Source: Micromonospora sp. FIMYZ51 (lineage in GTDB: Bacteria; Actinomycetota; Actinomycetes; Mycobacteriales; Micromonosporaceae). From it: DNA of 64,000 nt. The DNA lies in NCBI RefSeq assembly GCF_038246755.1, contig NZ_CP134706.1, positions 2,604,001-2,668,000 of the forward strand, written 5' to 3'. The notes beneath the pieces were generated by a model that made no database searches, was not told the DNA's origin, and was given only the letters and a program-made list of their open reading frames with translations. The translations under genes and the position numbers were made by a program. How positions within the stretch are numbered: position 1 is the first letter of the stretch; every line of letters starts with the position of its first letter. Below, piece after piece: positions 43,652-52,864 of this stretch.

Positions 43652-45742
43652 TCAGACGACCCGGCGGACGGCGGGGACGCTTGACGGATCGGCGCGGCCC
43701 TCGGGTACCGGTGCCCGATCGTGGGGCGTCTCCGCCGCGATCGGGCCGATCAGGTCGAGGCCGCACTGGGCGCGCAGTTGCTCGTCCCGGTCGCCGGTTT
43801 CGGTCGCGATCCGCAGCGCGGCGGTGTGCCGGGCGAGTGCGTCGTCCGGTCGGCCGGTGGCGTGCATGACCTCGCCGAGCGCGTTGAGGACGCTGGCCTC
43901 GCCGTACCGGTGCCCGGCGGCCCGGAACAGCGTCAACGCCTGGCCGAGATGGTCAACCGCTCGCCCGTACCAGCCGAGTCGGGCCTCGGCCTGACCGAGG
44001 TTGGCCAGCGCGATCGCCTCGCCGTAGCGGTGCCCGGCGGTCCGGAACAGCGTCAACGCCTGGCCGAGATGCTCAGCCGCCGAGGCGTACCGGGCCAGCC
44101 GGGTTTCGACATCGCCCAGGTTGGCCAGCGCGATCGCCTCACCCACCGGGTCGCCGAGCGCGCCGAAGAGGGTGTACGCCTGCCGGTGGTACTGCGCAGC
44201 CGATTCGTGCCGGCCCAGGCTCTCCTCCACACTGCCCAGATTGGTAAGCGCACCCGCCTCGCCGTACCGGTCTTCGATGGCCCGGAACAGCACGAGCGCC
44301 TGCCGCTGGTGCCGGGCGGCCGACTCGTGGCGCCCCAACCGGTCGTCGACGATGCCGAGGTTGGAGAGCGTACGGGCGGTGCCGTACGAGTCCTCGGTCA
44401 GCTTGTGCAGCGTGAGGGCCTGGCGCAGGTGGTCGGTCGCGCGCTCGTACCCGCCGAGCAGCCGGTGCACCGCCCCCAGGTTGGTCAGCGCGTGGGCCTG
44501 TCCGGGCAGGTCGTCGGCGATGCGGGCGGCGTGCAGCGCCCGGGCGTGGATGGTCAGTGCGTCCGAGTGGTGTCCGCTTTCGAGGTAGCGGTACAGGGTC
44601 GCGGCCAGCCGCACGGTGTGTGCCGGCCAGCCGTGGTCGGCCGCGTAGCCACTGACCGCGACGAGGGTGGGACGCTCGGCATCCAGCCATGCGCGGGCCA
44701 GGGCCGGTTCGGCGAACGCCGGCAGTGGTGCGCCGGCCGGCACCACGATCCGGGGGCGGTGGTGTCGCTCGGCGGGATACAGCATGTCCATCGCGATTGC
44801 GGCGGTGGCCAGATAGTAGTCGAGCAGCCGGGACAGCGCCTCGGTCTGGGCCGCCTCGGACTCCTCGGCCCGGGCCAGGTCGGCGGCGTAGGCACGCAGC
44901 AGTTCGTGCATCCCGTACCGGCGCAGGCCGAGATGCTGGACCAGGTGCGCGCGGGCGAGCTGGTCGAGCAGGTCGTCGGCCCGGTCGAGCGGCGCGCCGG
45001 TGAGGGCGGCCACCGCGTACGTCTCGATCTCCGGGCCGGGATGGCGGCCGAGCAGCCGGAAGGCGCGGGCAGTGTCGGCGGCCAGGTGCTGGTATGACCA
45101 GGAGAAGACGGCACCCACCGCGGCCCGAGGGTCGCCCCCGGCGTCCAGTAGGCGTAGCCGTCGCTGCCGGTCGCCCAACTCGGCAACGAGGTCGGTAAGC
45201 GCGATCGGATTGCGGCTGGCGGCCAGTTCGGCCGCCAGCCGCAGCGCCAGCGGCAGCTGGGCGCACAGCCCGGCCAGCGCGACGGCCGCTGCGGGCTGGG
45301 CGTCCGCCCGGGGCCCGATCAGTTCGTGCAGCAGCGTCACCGCGTCGGGCAGCGGCAGCGGATCCAGCACCAGCCGGCCGGCACCGTGCAGGGCGACCAG
45401 CCCGGCCAGGCTGTCCCGGCTGGTCACCACCACCGCACACGACGGCGTTCCGGGCAGCAGCGGACGGACCTGCTCGACCGAGGCCGCGTTGTCCAGGATC
45501 AGCAACATCCGCCGACCGCTGATCTCGGTCCGGTACCGGGCGGCCCGCTCGTCCGGGTCGAGCGGGACCGCCTCGCCGGTCACCCCGAGCGCGTTGAGGA
45601 ACCGGGCCAGGACGTCGCCGGCGGTCACCGGGCGCTGCGGGTCGTAACCGCGCAGGTTGACGTAGAGCTGCCCGTCGGGGAAGAGCGGACGGTCCCGGTG
45701 CGCCCAGTGCACGGCGAGCGCCGTCTTGCCGGGGTCCGTTTT
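43652..45742 (-). pseudogene. AfsR/SARP-type NB-ARC/TPR regulator, 5'-truncated at the P-loop
   Basis: The surviving part begins with PGKTALAVHWAHRDRPLFPDGQLYVNLRGYDPQ, which is the end of Walker A plus the following strand in AfsR-like STAND ATPases. The rest of the NB-ARC follows (RMLLILDNAASVEQVRPLLPG, VVVTSRDSLAGLVALHG, GLCAQLPLALRLAAELAA), with about seven TPR repeats at the end (YGEAIALANLGQAEARLGWYGRAVDHLGQALTLF…). The DNA-binding and BTAD domains and the first Walker A residues are absent: a TAG appears directly upstream. The break coincides with the adjacent serine recombinase gene, so the gene was probably cut by its element. Confidence 0.82.
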
Positions 45743-45760
45743 CTAGCACATAGTCGATGT

Positions 45761-47362
45761 ATGGGCATGGTTGATCCTCCTGCTGTGGTAGCCGATCTTT
45801 ACCTTCGCTTGTCTGACCTGCGGGTCGAGGACTTGAACAGCGATGGTGAGAGCAAGGGGCTCGTGGAGCACGAGCGGCTGTTGGTCGAGCGTGCGGGTCG
45901 TCTGGGGTGGGCGGTGGGTGAGGTGATCGTTGAGAACGACATGGTTAACGGCAAGCCGAAACCCGCGTCGGCGTTCAAGCGTAAGAAGGTGCGGTTGGCG
46001 GACGGGACGACGGTGTTGCGGGTGATCCGGCCGGGGTTCACTCGGTTGTTGGACCGGTTGCGGCATGGCCGGTCGCAGGCGGTGTTGGCGGTGGACCTGG
46101 ACCGGACGGTGCGTGATCCCCGGGACTTGGAGGATCTGATCGACGTCGTTCAGGAGACGGGGGCCAACGCGCAGTCGCTGTCGGGTTCGTTGCGGTTCAC
46201 CGATGGTGGGACGGACTCGGAGATCACTCTGGCGCGGGTGATGGTGACGATGGCGAACAAGGCCAGCCGGGACACCGCGCGTCGGGTGAGCGCGGCCCGC
46301 CTGCGGCAGGCGATCAACGGGGAGTGGGGTGGGGGGCGGCGGCCGTTCGGGTTCTGCGGCGGCCCGCCGCAGGTGGGCATCGGTGACCCGGCGGAGTATG
46401 TGTGCCGGTGGCACGGTGGCCGGGACTGCCTGGCGGGGATCACCCGGGTCGAGGCCGAGGCGGATGTGATCGCGGACTGCTCAGAGCGGTTGTTGGAGGG
46501 GGCCACGTTGCGGTCCCTCGCGGCCGAGTTGCGGGAGGGGGACGTGCCGACGGTGACGGGTGCGCCGTGGTCGGCGGAGGGATTGCGGGATATCCTGCTG
46601 CGTCCGCGAAACGCGGGGTTCATGGTGTACGACGGGAAGATCCTTCAGGGTGTGACGGCGCCGTGGAAGCCGATCATCGGCCCGGAGGTGTTCTTCGCCG
46701 TGCGCGACATGTTGACCGATCCGTCGCGGCGCAGCGGGCCCGGGGCGGCTCCGCGCTGGGTGGGCACGGGCATCTACCGGTGCGGGGTGTGCACACCACC
46801 CGGCACGGTGACGGGGCGGCCGGTGACGGTGCAGGTCACCCTCGGCGGGCGGGCGCCGCGCTACAAGTGCCGCCAGCACAACCACCTGACCCGTAACCAG
46901 GCGCATGTGGACGCGGCGGTGTTCGCGCACGTGGTGTACGCGTTGACGCACCCGCGCGCGTACGAGTTGCTGACCGACCCGGCCCCGGAGGTCGACGTGG
47001 AGGGGTTGCGGGCGCAGCGGGCGGCGATCGGGCAGCGGTTGAAGCGCATCCTCGCCGACGAGTTGCGGGGGTTGGAGACGCGGGAGTACGCGCGCGAGGC
47101 CCGGCGGGAGGCCGCCGCGATGATCGCCGAGATCGACGAGCAGTTACACGCGAACGTGGGCAGCGACCCGTTGGCGCCGTTGGTGAACGCCCCGGACCCG
47201 GTGAAGGCGTGGCGGGACGCGCCCCTGGCCGACAAGCGGGTCGTGATCGACCGGCTGATGACCGTCACGATCCTGCGCACCCAGCGCAAGGGACGCGGGT
47301 TCGACCCGGCCACGTTGCACATCGAACCCAAGCATACGCTCGGCACGCTGGCCCTCGCCTAG
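45761..47362 (+). CDS. Large serine recombinase (element integrase)
   Basis: The 533-residue protein has the resolvase/invertase domain with the nucleophile in LYLRLSDLRVED (YxRxS), LLVERAGRLGWAVGEVIVENDM and LDRTVRDPRDLEDLIDVV, then a recombinase domain (NKASRDTARRVSAARLRQAINGEWGGGRRPFGF) and a zinc-ribbon segment (YRCGVCTPPGTVTG…YKCRQHNHLTRN) with a coiled-coil region. It lies 19 bases from the truncated P-loop of the AfsR-type gene, where integrases normally sit at one end of their element. The other end of the element and the missing half of the regulator are not in the window. Confidence 0.9.
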   Translation: MGMVDPPAVVADLYLRLSDLRVEDLNSDGESKGLVEHERLLVERAGRLGWAVGEVIVENDMVNGKPKPASAFKRKKVRLADGTTVLRVIRPGFTRLLDRLRHGRSQAVLAVDLDRTVRDPRDLEDLIDVVQETGANAQSLSGSLRFTDGGTDSEITLARVMVTMANKASRDTARRVSAARLRQAINGEWGGGRRPFGFCGGPPQVGIGDPAEYVCRWHGGRDCLAGITRVEAEADVIADCSERLLEGATLRSLAAELREGDVPTVTGAPWSAEGLRDILLRPRNAGFMVYDGKILQGVTAPWKPIIGPEVFFAVRDMLTDPSRRSGPGAAPRWVGTGIYRCGVCTPPGTVTGRPVTVQVTLGGRAPRYKCRQHNHLTRNQAHVDAAVFAHVVYALTHPRAYELLTDPAPEVDVEGLRAQRAAIGQRLKRILADELRGLETREYAREARREAAAMIAEIDEQLHANVGSDPLAPLVNAPDPVKAWRDAPLADKRVVIDRLMTVTILRTQRKGRGFDPATLHIEPKHTLGTLALA

Positions 47363-47410
47363 GAGACCCCTGAATAATGTGGCGTGCCGGTCCGCCGGGT
47401 CTGATCGGGT

Positions 47411-48058
47411 TTGATCGATAATTGGTGGGTGCAGGGTAGATCCGGTTCCGACCGCGAGTTGTGGGACACGGCGGCGCTGGTCGGGCATCTGTGCCGCCCG
47501 GGAGTGTGTACGCGTTCCTGGCCGAGCACCGTGGCGAGGTGTTCCCCGACGGGCTGTTCGCCGACTTGTTCCCCTCCGGGCGGGGGCCGGCCCTCGGTGC
47601 CCGGCGAGGTGATCGCGTCGGTGCTGCTGCTGCAGACGCTGCAGGACCTGTCCGACACCGAAGCGATGCAGGCGTTGCGCTGTGACCTGCGCTGGAAGGT
47701 GGCCTGTGGTCTGCCCATCGACCACGAGGGCTTCCATCCCACGACGTTGACAGTGTGGCGTAACCGGCTACGCGCCTCGGACCGCCCGGAACGGATCTTC
47801 GAAGCGGTCCGAGCGGTGATCGCCAGACCGGGGTGTTGAAGGATAAGACCCGCCGGGCGTTGGACTCGGTAGTACTGGATGACGCGGTGGCCACCCAGGA
47901 CACCAGCACCCAGCTGATCGCGGCGGTGCGGCGGGTCCACCGCGAGATACCCGCCGCTACGGCGGTGATCGCGCAACACTGTCACGCCCACGACTGGGAC
48001 GACCCCGGCAAGCCGAGGATCGCCTGGGACGACAAGACGGCCCGCGACGCCCTAAGGT
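47411..48058 (+). pseudogene. IS1182-family transposase remnant
   Basis: Three frames share one transposase: QGRSGSDRELWDTAALVGHL, then PGSVYAFLAEHRGEVFPDGLFADLFPSG, then PSVPGEVIASVLLLQTLQDLSDTEAMQALRCDLRWKVACGLPIDHEGFHPTTLTVWRNRLR, and finally LKDKTRRALDSVVLDDAVATQDTSTQLIAAVRRVHREIP. All are IS1182 hallmarks. Frame changes occur near 47500, 47590 and 47835. The reading ends after DKTARDAL, where it joins the ISL3 remnant. Confidence 0.7.
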
Positions 48059-48334
48059 CCTCACCAGACCGTCCGCCCCGTCCGCCCCGTCCGCGACGCC
48101 GATGGCCAGACTGGCGAGGCCCAACAGCCGAGTCGTTGCCGCCGCCCACGTACGCGCCCGGATCGCCGGCAACGTGCTGCCGTCGCCCCGGCGTATGCTC
48201 AACCATGCCTGTGGCTTTCGTTGTGATCAGTTTGCTTCGACAACGAGATGATCACCAGGAGCCACGCATCCTCACGCCAGGGTCCACGCCGGACGGAGCG
48301 ACGGCCTCAGCCGACCCCTAACCTTCTGTGAGCC
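48059..48334 (-). pseudogene. ISL3-family left-end remnant
   Basis: On the minus strand the sequence begins at 48334 with GGCTCACAGAAGGTTAGGGG, close to the end of the intact ISL3 at 52865, passes the same leader (GTGGCTCCTGGTGATCATC) and starts a transposase that resembles [12 protein letters not shown]…GVADGADG before being cut at the IS1182 remnant. Only about 275 bases survive. Confidence 0.68.
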
Positions 48335-48395
48335 GGTATGTGTGGCCGGACGGGTTGCATCTTCGATATGCAGCGGGGTGATCTGGCGCGTCGTG

Positions 48396-49079
48396 TCAGG
48401 CATCGGGCATGACAACGATCCGGTTCTCCACCGACGTCACACCCGGTGTCGACCAGGCAACTCGGGCGGCTTCTTCGCGTTCACTCCAGGATCGGACAAC
48501 GCCGGCTAGGACGACCTTGTCGCCTTCGATGGTCACGCTTAGCCGTTCGCCCGGTGTGTCTACGGCACGGATGAGAGCCTCCTCGATCCTGTTGCGTGCC
48601 GCCGCTACGTCCACCTTCAACCGGGGCCGGATTGAGATCTGATTCGTGACTCCCCGTACTCCCGACAGGCGCTGCACCGCCCGCTTTGCGGAGCGCCGCT
48701 GATACTCCCACTCGACCTCTCCGCTGAGCGTCACCCAACCCTTGGTGACGGTGACGTGGATGTTCTGGCTCGGCACCAGGGCGTCCCACTCCAAGGCCCG
48801 TGTCGCTGCCGCTGCCAGATCCGCGTCGTTGCGTTCCGCTGCGGTAGGCAGACGGACTTCGAGGTCGTTGGCGACCGCCTTCACGCCCCGCACTCGATGT
48901 GCCGCCTCCTCGGCCGCCCACTTCTTTACGTATGAATCCACCCATCCCGTCAGGGTTACCACACCGTCCTTGGCGGACACACCGATCTCGTTTGGTTGGA
49001 CGCGGGGGTCCCAGTGCATCTCGGCCAGCACGTCCCTTTGGAGTTGTTCGTCGGTGCGGGCCGTGGTCGTGGTGGTCAT
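48396..49079 (-). CDS. BON-domain protein (three BON domains)
   Basis: The 227-residue protein has three BON domains of about 60–70 residues: DEQLQRDVLAEMHWDPRVQPNEIGVSAKDGVVTLTGWVDSYVKKWAAEEAAHRVRGVKAVANDL, a second starting DADLAAAATRALEWDALVPSQNIHVTVTKGWVTLSGEV, and a third with RIEEALIRAVDTPGERLSVTIEGDKVVLAGVV. BON domains bind phospholipid surfaces. In soil actinobacteria such multi-BON proteins without a signal peptide are osmotic or desiccation-stress-linked; this is an inference. GGAAGG precedes the ATG at 49079. Confidence 0.88.
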   Translation of the reverse strand: MTTTTTARTDEQLQRDVLAEMHWDPRVQPNEIGVSAKDGVVTLTGWVDSYVKKWAAEEAAHRVRGVKAVANDLEVRLPTAAERNDADLAAAATRALEWDALVPSQNIHVTVTKGWVTLSGEVEWEYQRRSAKRAVQRLSGVRGVTNQISIRPRLKVDVAAARNRIEEALIRAVDTPGERLSVTIEGDKVVLAGVVRSWSEREEAARVAWSTPGVTSVENRIVVMPDA

Positions 49080-49316
49080 CGCGATCCTTCCAAGAGATCC
49101 GTTGGTCAGCTTCACCTTAACCCCGGGCATGCACGTGGTGGAGGCATGTCGGGGACGTCGCGCTAACGAGTGAATCGGCGCAGTTGTGAGGGACAAGAAT
49201 CTGAAGACCTGCTATGAGGTCTGGGGCCTCCGCGTGCGTCACCGGGTTGCGAACCCGCCGCCCAGATTGAATCCCGTTTTCGGCCGTCGTTGACACGTCG
49301 CACCTACGATATGGGC

Positions 49317-49760
49317 ATGTCGCCGACGAGACAGGAGCTGACACGCGCGCGGGAGACGTTTTTCCGGTCGCTGTCGTCTCGTGCGGGGCACGTGCTTCCG
49401 GGCTGGGTCGCTGGTGTGGTGTTGATCAGTGTGGAGGACGGGGGCGGTGGGGAGTTCTGGCGTGTGGCGATGCGTGACCGGAACGTTGTCGTGGGCAAGG
49501 GCAGCGAGCCGGCCGATGCCACAGTCACGTTGTCGACTGGCCTGTTCCACGACCTGATCACGGGGAATGATCAGTTGATAGCCGCGATGCTGCGTAATGA
49601 GGCGGCGGTGATGGGGAAAGTTGCACTGTTGTTGGTTTTTCGGCGGTTCTTTCCCTCCGCGCCCGGGTCGGGTGATCCGAGGGACCGGGTCGATGGCTGC
49701 CGTTGGCGGGAGCGGATGGATGAGACCGTCGCCCGGAGCCGGCCGGCGGAGCGAGCATGA
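49317..49760 (+). CDS. SCP2-type sterol/lipid-binding domain protein
   Basis: The 147-residue protein contains the SCP2 fold (FWRVAMRDRNVVVGKGSEPADATVTLSTGLFHDLITGNDQLIAAMLRNEAAVMGKVALLLVFRRFFP), which binds lipids in a hydrophobic tunnel. The ATG at 49317 follows a TACGAT −10 box (49305–49310) directly, so the mRNA may be leaderless. It overlaps the glycogen-debranching gene by ATGA, so the two are co-translated. Confidence 0.78.
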   Translation: MSPTRQELTRARETFFRSLSSRAGHVLPGWVAGVVLISVEDGGGGEFWRVAMRDRNVVVGKGSEPADATVTLSTGLFHDLITGNDQLIAAMLRNEAAVMGKVALLLVFRRFFPSAPGSGDPRDRVDGCRWRERMDETVARSRPAERA

Positions 49761-51826
49761 AACCGCTGGTCAACATTCTTGACGGCAACACGTTTTTGGT
49801 CAGCGACCGGCAGGGGGATGTTGATCCCTCGCCTGTTTTTCCCACAGGACTGTTCTCCTATGACACCCGCTTTTTGTCTACTTGGCTGTTGACCATCGAC
49901 GGCGGTCGGCTTACCGCGTTGTCGGTGGATGACCTGCAGTATTTCGAGAGCCGGTTTTTCCTGGTGCCGGGTGAGCCGACCCATTACGTGGACACCGACA
50001 TCTCGGTGATCCGTCACCGCACGATCGGTGGCAGCTTCGATGAGGATCTTGCGGTGCTCAACGAGGGAAATAAGTCAGCGAATCTGGTCGTCAGGGTCGA
50101 AATGGGCGCGGACTTCGCGGACCTGTTCGAGGTCAAGAACCCAACGCGGAAGGCGGCGCCGGTCACGGTCGCCGTCCGTGATGGCATGCTGTGTTTCACC
50201 TATCGTCGGGGCAACTTCGAACGGCAAACAGTGGTGTCCAGCAGCGTGGCCGGCGATGTCGATGAGCACGGCATGACCTTCCGGATTCAGGTTCCCGCAC
50301 ACGCCGAGTGGCGCACCCGGCTGCATGTGGCGACGAATATTCTGGGCGCACAGCAGCGCGACTTCCGGGACAGCCTGCGCCTGCACCGTCCCCGATCCGC
50401 GGCGCAGATCTCCGAGGAGTTGGCCGGATGGCTGGACAGGACGCCACGGCTAGTCAGCGACAGCGAGACGCTCACATCGACCTACCGGCGCAGCCTGACC
50501 GATCTTGCAGCGCTGCGGTACACCTCGGTCAGCACCGCCACTCACCTGGTCGCCGCTGGTCTGCCGTGGTTCATGACCCTGTTCGGCCGCGACAGCCTGT
50601 TCACCTGTCTGCAGTCTCTGCCCTTCCTGCCACATCTCACACCGCCGATCATCACCGCGCTGGCGCTGGCCCAAGGGTCTCGCTTCGATGACTTTCGCGA
50701 TGAGGAGCCTGGCAAGATTTTGCACGAACTGCGCTACGGAGAATCAGCCGGCTTCGGGGAACAACCGCATTCTCCCTACTTCGGTTCCGCCGACTCAACC
50801 ATGCTGTTCGTGATTCTTCTCGACGAGTACCACCGATGGACCGGCGACGACTCGCTTCCGAAACGGTTCGAGATGGAGGCCCGGGCCGCACTCGACTGGA
50901 TCGACACCTACGGCGATCTGCTCGGCACCGGATATGTGTGGTACCAGACACGCAACCCCGAGACGGGATTGCAGAACCAGTGCTGGAAGGACTCGTGGGA
51001 CTCGATCTCCTATGCCGACGGCCGGCTGCCCGGCTTTCCGAGAGCCACCTGCGAGTTGCAGGGCTACGCCTACGACGCGAAGAAGCGGGGCGCCCGGCTC
51101 GCTCGACTGCTGTGGGACGACCCGACCTACGCGCATCGGCTGGAGCAGGAGGCGGCCGATCTCAAGGACCGGTTCAACCGGGACTTCTGGGTCGGCGACG
51201 GCCGGTTCTACGCCTTGGCACTGGACGCCGAGGGCGGGCAGGTGGACGCCCTGTCATCCAACATCGGGCACCTGCTTTGGAGCGGCATTGTCGACCAACG
51301 GCGCGCCGCCGACGTCGTCGGCCACCTACTCGGAGCACGGCTCTTCTCCGGCTGGGGGATCCGCTCGCTCGCCACCGGAAACGGCCGCTACAACCCGCTG
51401 GGATATCACGTGGGGACGGTGTGGCCGTTCGACAACTCGATCATCGCCTGGGGCCTCTGGCGGTACGGGTTCCGGGAGGAAGCCAGCATCATCTGCAAAG
51501 CGCTGTTCGACGCCGCGCGATACTTCGACGGCCGCCTTCCAGAAGCATTCGCTGGATACGATCGGAAGCGAACAAAGTATCCCGTAGAATACCCAACGGC
51601 GTGCAGCCCACAGGCATGGTCCGCAGGAACGCCGCTGCTCCTAATCCGGGTGATGCTCGGACTGCAACCTCACGGCAACCACCTCGTCGTCGACCCCGCG
51701 CTTCCTGACAGCATCAGACGCATCGAACTACTAGACATTCCCGGCCGGTGGGGAGTCGTGGACGCCCTCGGCCGACGACGACCGGACACCAACCACAACG
51801 AACGAGACAGCGCCTCTCGCAGTTGA
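49757..51826 (+). CDS. Amylo-alpha-1,6-glucosidase / glycogen-debranching-type protein
   Basis: The 689-residue protein has an N-terminal GDE-N-bis domain (about 5–210; LVSDRQGDVDPSPVFPTGLFSYDTRFLSTWLLTIDG) and a C-terminal alpha/alpha toroid that includes GLPWFMTLFGRDSLFTCLQ, WKDSWDSISYADG, HLLWSGIVD, GYHVGTVWPFDNSIIAWGLWRYG and EAFAGYDRKRTKYPVEYPTACSPQAWSAG. It should remove alpha-1,6 branches or trim a related glucan. Its co-translation with SCP2 and the nearby BON, CBS and DUF892 genes points to a stress or storage role, which is inference. Confidence 0.9.
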   Translation: MKPLVNILDGNTFLVSDRQGDVDPSPVFPTGLFSYDTRFLSTWLLTIDGGRLTALSVDDLQYFESRFFLVPGEPTHYVDTDISVIRHRTIGGSFDEDLAVLNEGNKSANLVVRVEMGADFADLFEVKNPTRKAAPVTVAVRDGMLCFTYRRGNFERQTVVSSSVAGDVDEHGMTFRIQVPAHAEWRTRLHVATNILGAQQRDFRDSLRLHRPRSAAQISEELAGWLDRTPRLVSDSETLTSTYRRSLTDLAALRYTSVSTATHLVAAGLPWFMTLFGRDSLFTCLQSLPFLPHLTPPIITALALAQGSRFDDFRDEEPGKILHELRYGESAGFGEQPHSPYFGSADSTMLFVILLDEYHRWTGDDSLPKRFEMEARAALDWIDTYGDLLGTGYVWYQTRNPETGLQNQCWKDSWDSISYADGRLPGFPRATCELQGYAYDAKKRGARLARLLWDDPTYAHRLEQEAADLKDRFNRDFWVGDGRFYALALDAEGGQVDALSSNIGHLLWSGIVDQRRAADVVGHLLGARLFSGWGIRSLATGNGRYNPLGYHVGTVWPFDNSIIAWGLWRYGFREEASIICKALFDAARYFDGRLPEAFAGYDRKRTKYPVEYPTACSPQAWSAGTPLLLIRVMLGLQPHGNHLVVDPALPDSIRRIELLDIPGRWGVVDALGRRRPDTNHNERDSASRS

Positions 51827-51873
51827 TTGACTGACGAATCACTCAGAGTATCCGCCAAAGGATGGTGAACGGA

Positions 51874-52380
51874 ATGAAGTCAGCCAACGAGGTATTCCTC
51901 TTTGAACTCGCGGCCATGCAGGACATTGAACGCGAAGCGCGTTCAATTCTGGGACTCCTCATCGGCGCCCGCGTCCACAACGACACACTCAAACGCATAA
52001 TCGAGGACATGGCCAGCGCCAGCAACCAACACTCCGAAAGAATCGACAGCTGCCTGCGACACCTCGGCACAGCACCCCTGCAAACCCGATCCGCACCCAT
52101 TCGTGGAGTTCAGGAAGACTTCCAAAGCTTTCTCAGCGCTTTCCACAATGACGCAGTCCGCGACCTGTTCGCCCTCAACACCGCTCAACGCATCACCAAA
52201 CTCGCCATCGCCGGCTACGAACACCTCACCGACTGGGCGACCATCATCGGAGCCGTCACCTGCACGCAGTGCCTCCTCAAGAACCTCGTCGAAAAGACAG
52301 AGACCTCACAACAACTGAGAAAGCTCAACCAAACCCTCAGCGAACAGCTGCTCACCACCGCGGCGCCGGCAAAATCGTGA
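51874..52380 (+). CDS. DUF892 (YciF-like, ferritin-fold) protein
   Basis: The 168-residue protein has the repeated helical pattern of DUF892: EVFLFELAAMQDIEREARSILGLL, HSERIDSCLRHLG, and ITKLAIAGYEHLTDWATIIGAVTCTQCLLKNLVEK. In this family ferritin-like acidic residues bind metal and the genes are stress-induced. I chose the ATG at 51874 because AAAGGA then has suitable spacing; an ATG at 51862 is also possible. It uses more A and T at third positions than its neighbours. Confidence 0.72.
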   Translation: MKSANEVFLFELAAMQDIEREARSILGLLIGARVHNDTLKRIIEDMASASNQHSERIDSCLRHLGTAPLQTRSAPIRGVQEDFQSFLSAFHNDAVRDLFALNTAQRITKLAIAGYEHLTDWATIIGAVTCTQCLLKNLVEKTETSQQLRKLNQTLSEQLLTTAAPAKS

Positions 52381-52742
52381 ACGGGACCGTAAACTAATGG
52401 CCCCGACGGGATGGAGGCTATCAATCCCCTGAAAACGTGGAGTCTCGGCTATGCGGCTAAAGCCCCAGAGTTCGCGCCGTTAATCGCGCGCCGTCGGCGG
52501 CCGTCGCAGGCGGAGTGCTGGCGACGCCGGTTGTAAAAGTCGGTGATCCAGGGTGGCGATCTTGAGGCGTGCCCGACTCTTATCAAAAATTAGCCTCAGC
52601 CCTTCGTTAACGGCTGTCCCAGGGCTGGGCTGGAAACGCAGAAGTGCCTTCTGATCTGGGAAAATAGGGCTTGTCGAGAGTCCTGATCATCCCGCGTTAC
52701 GGAAGGCACCTGCAGAGTAAAGGTGGTACCCCAACAAACACG
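52381..52742. other. Low-GC gap with an IS end
   Basis: No gene is seen. The base composition drops here. From about 52605 to 52715 lies an imperfect inverted repeat (AAGTGCCTTC…GGAAGGCACC) like the leader of other transposase genes; no transposase follows before the ISL3 end, so it is probably a broken insertion-sequence end. Confidence 0.5.
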
Positions 52743-52864
52743 GGCTCTGTCGCTGATCTTGTGACGGCAAGTAGCGAGCGCCAAGATCCTCTCGGTGCAG
52801 TCCACATTGCTCAAGGTCCTCCCGCATCTGTCTGGCGTCGTCATCGAGGCGATCGAGCGATCGG

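Noticed and set aside
43721..45097. Plus-strand 458-residue frame over the TPR region
   Set aside because: It is the antisense of the TPR repeats and its apparent repeats follow from them.
49290..49295. TTGACA as a −35 box for the SCP2 gene
   Set aside because: It is only nine bases from the TACGAT −10 box, too close for a sigma-70-type promoter.
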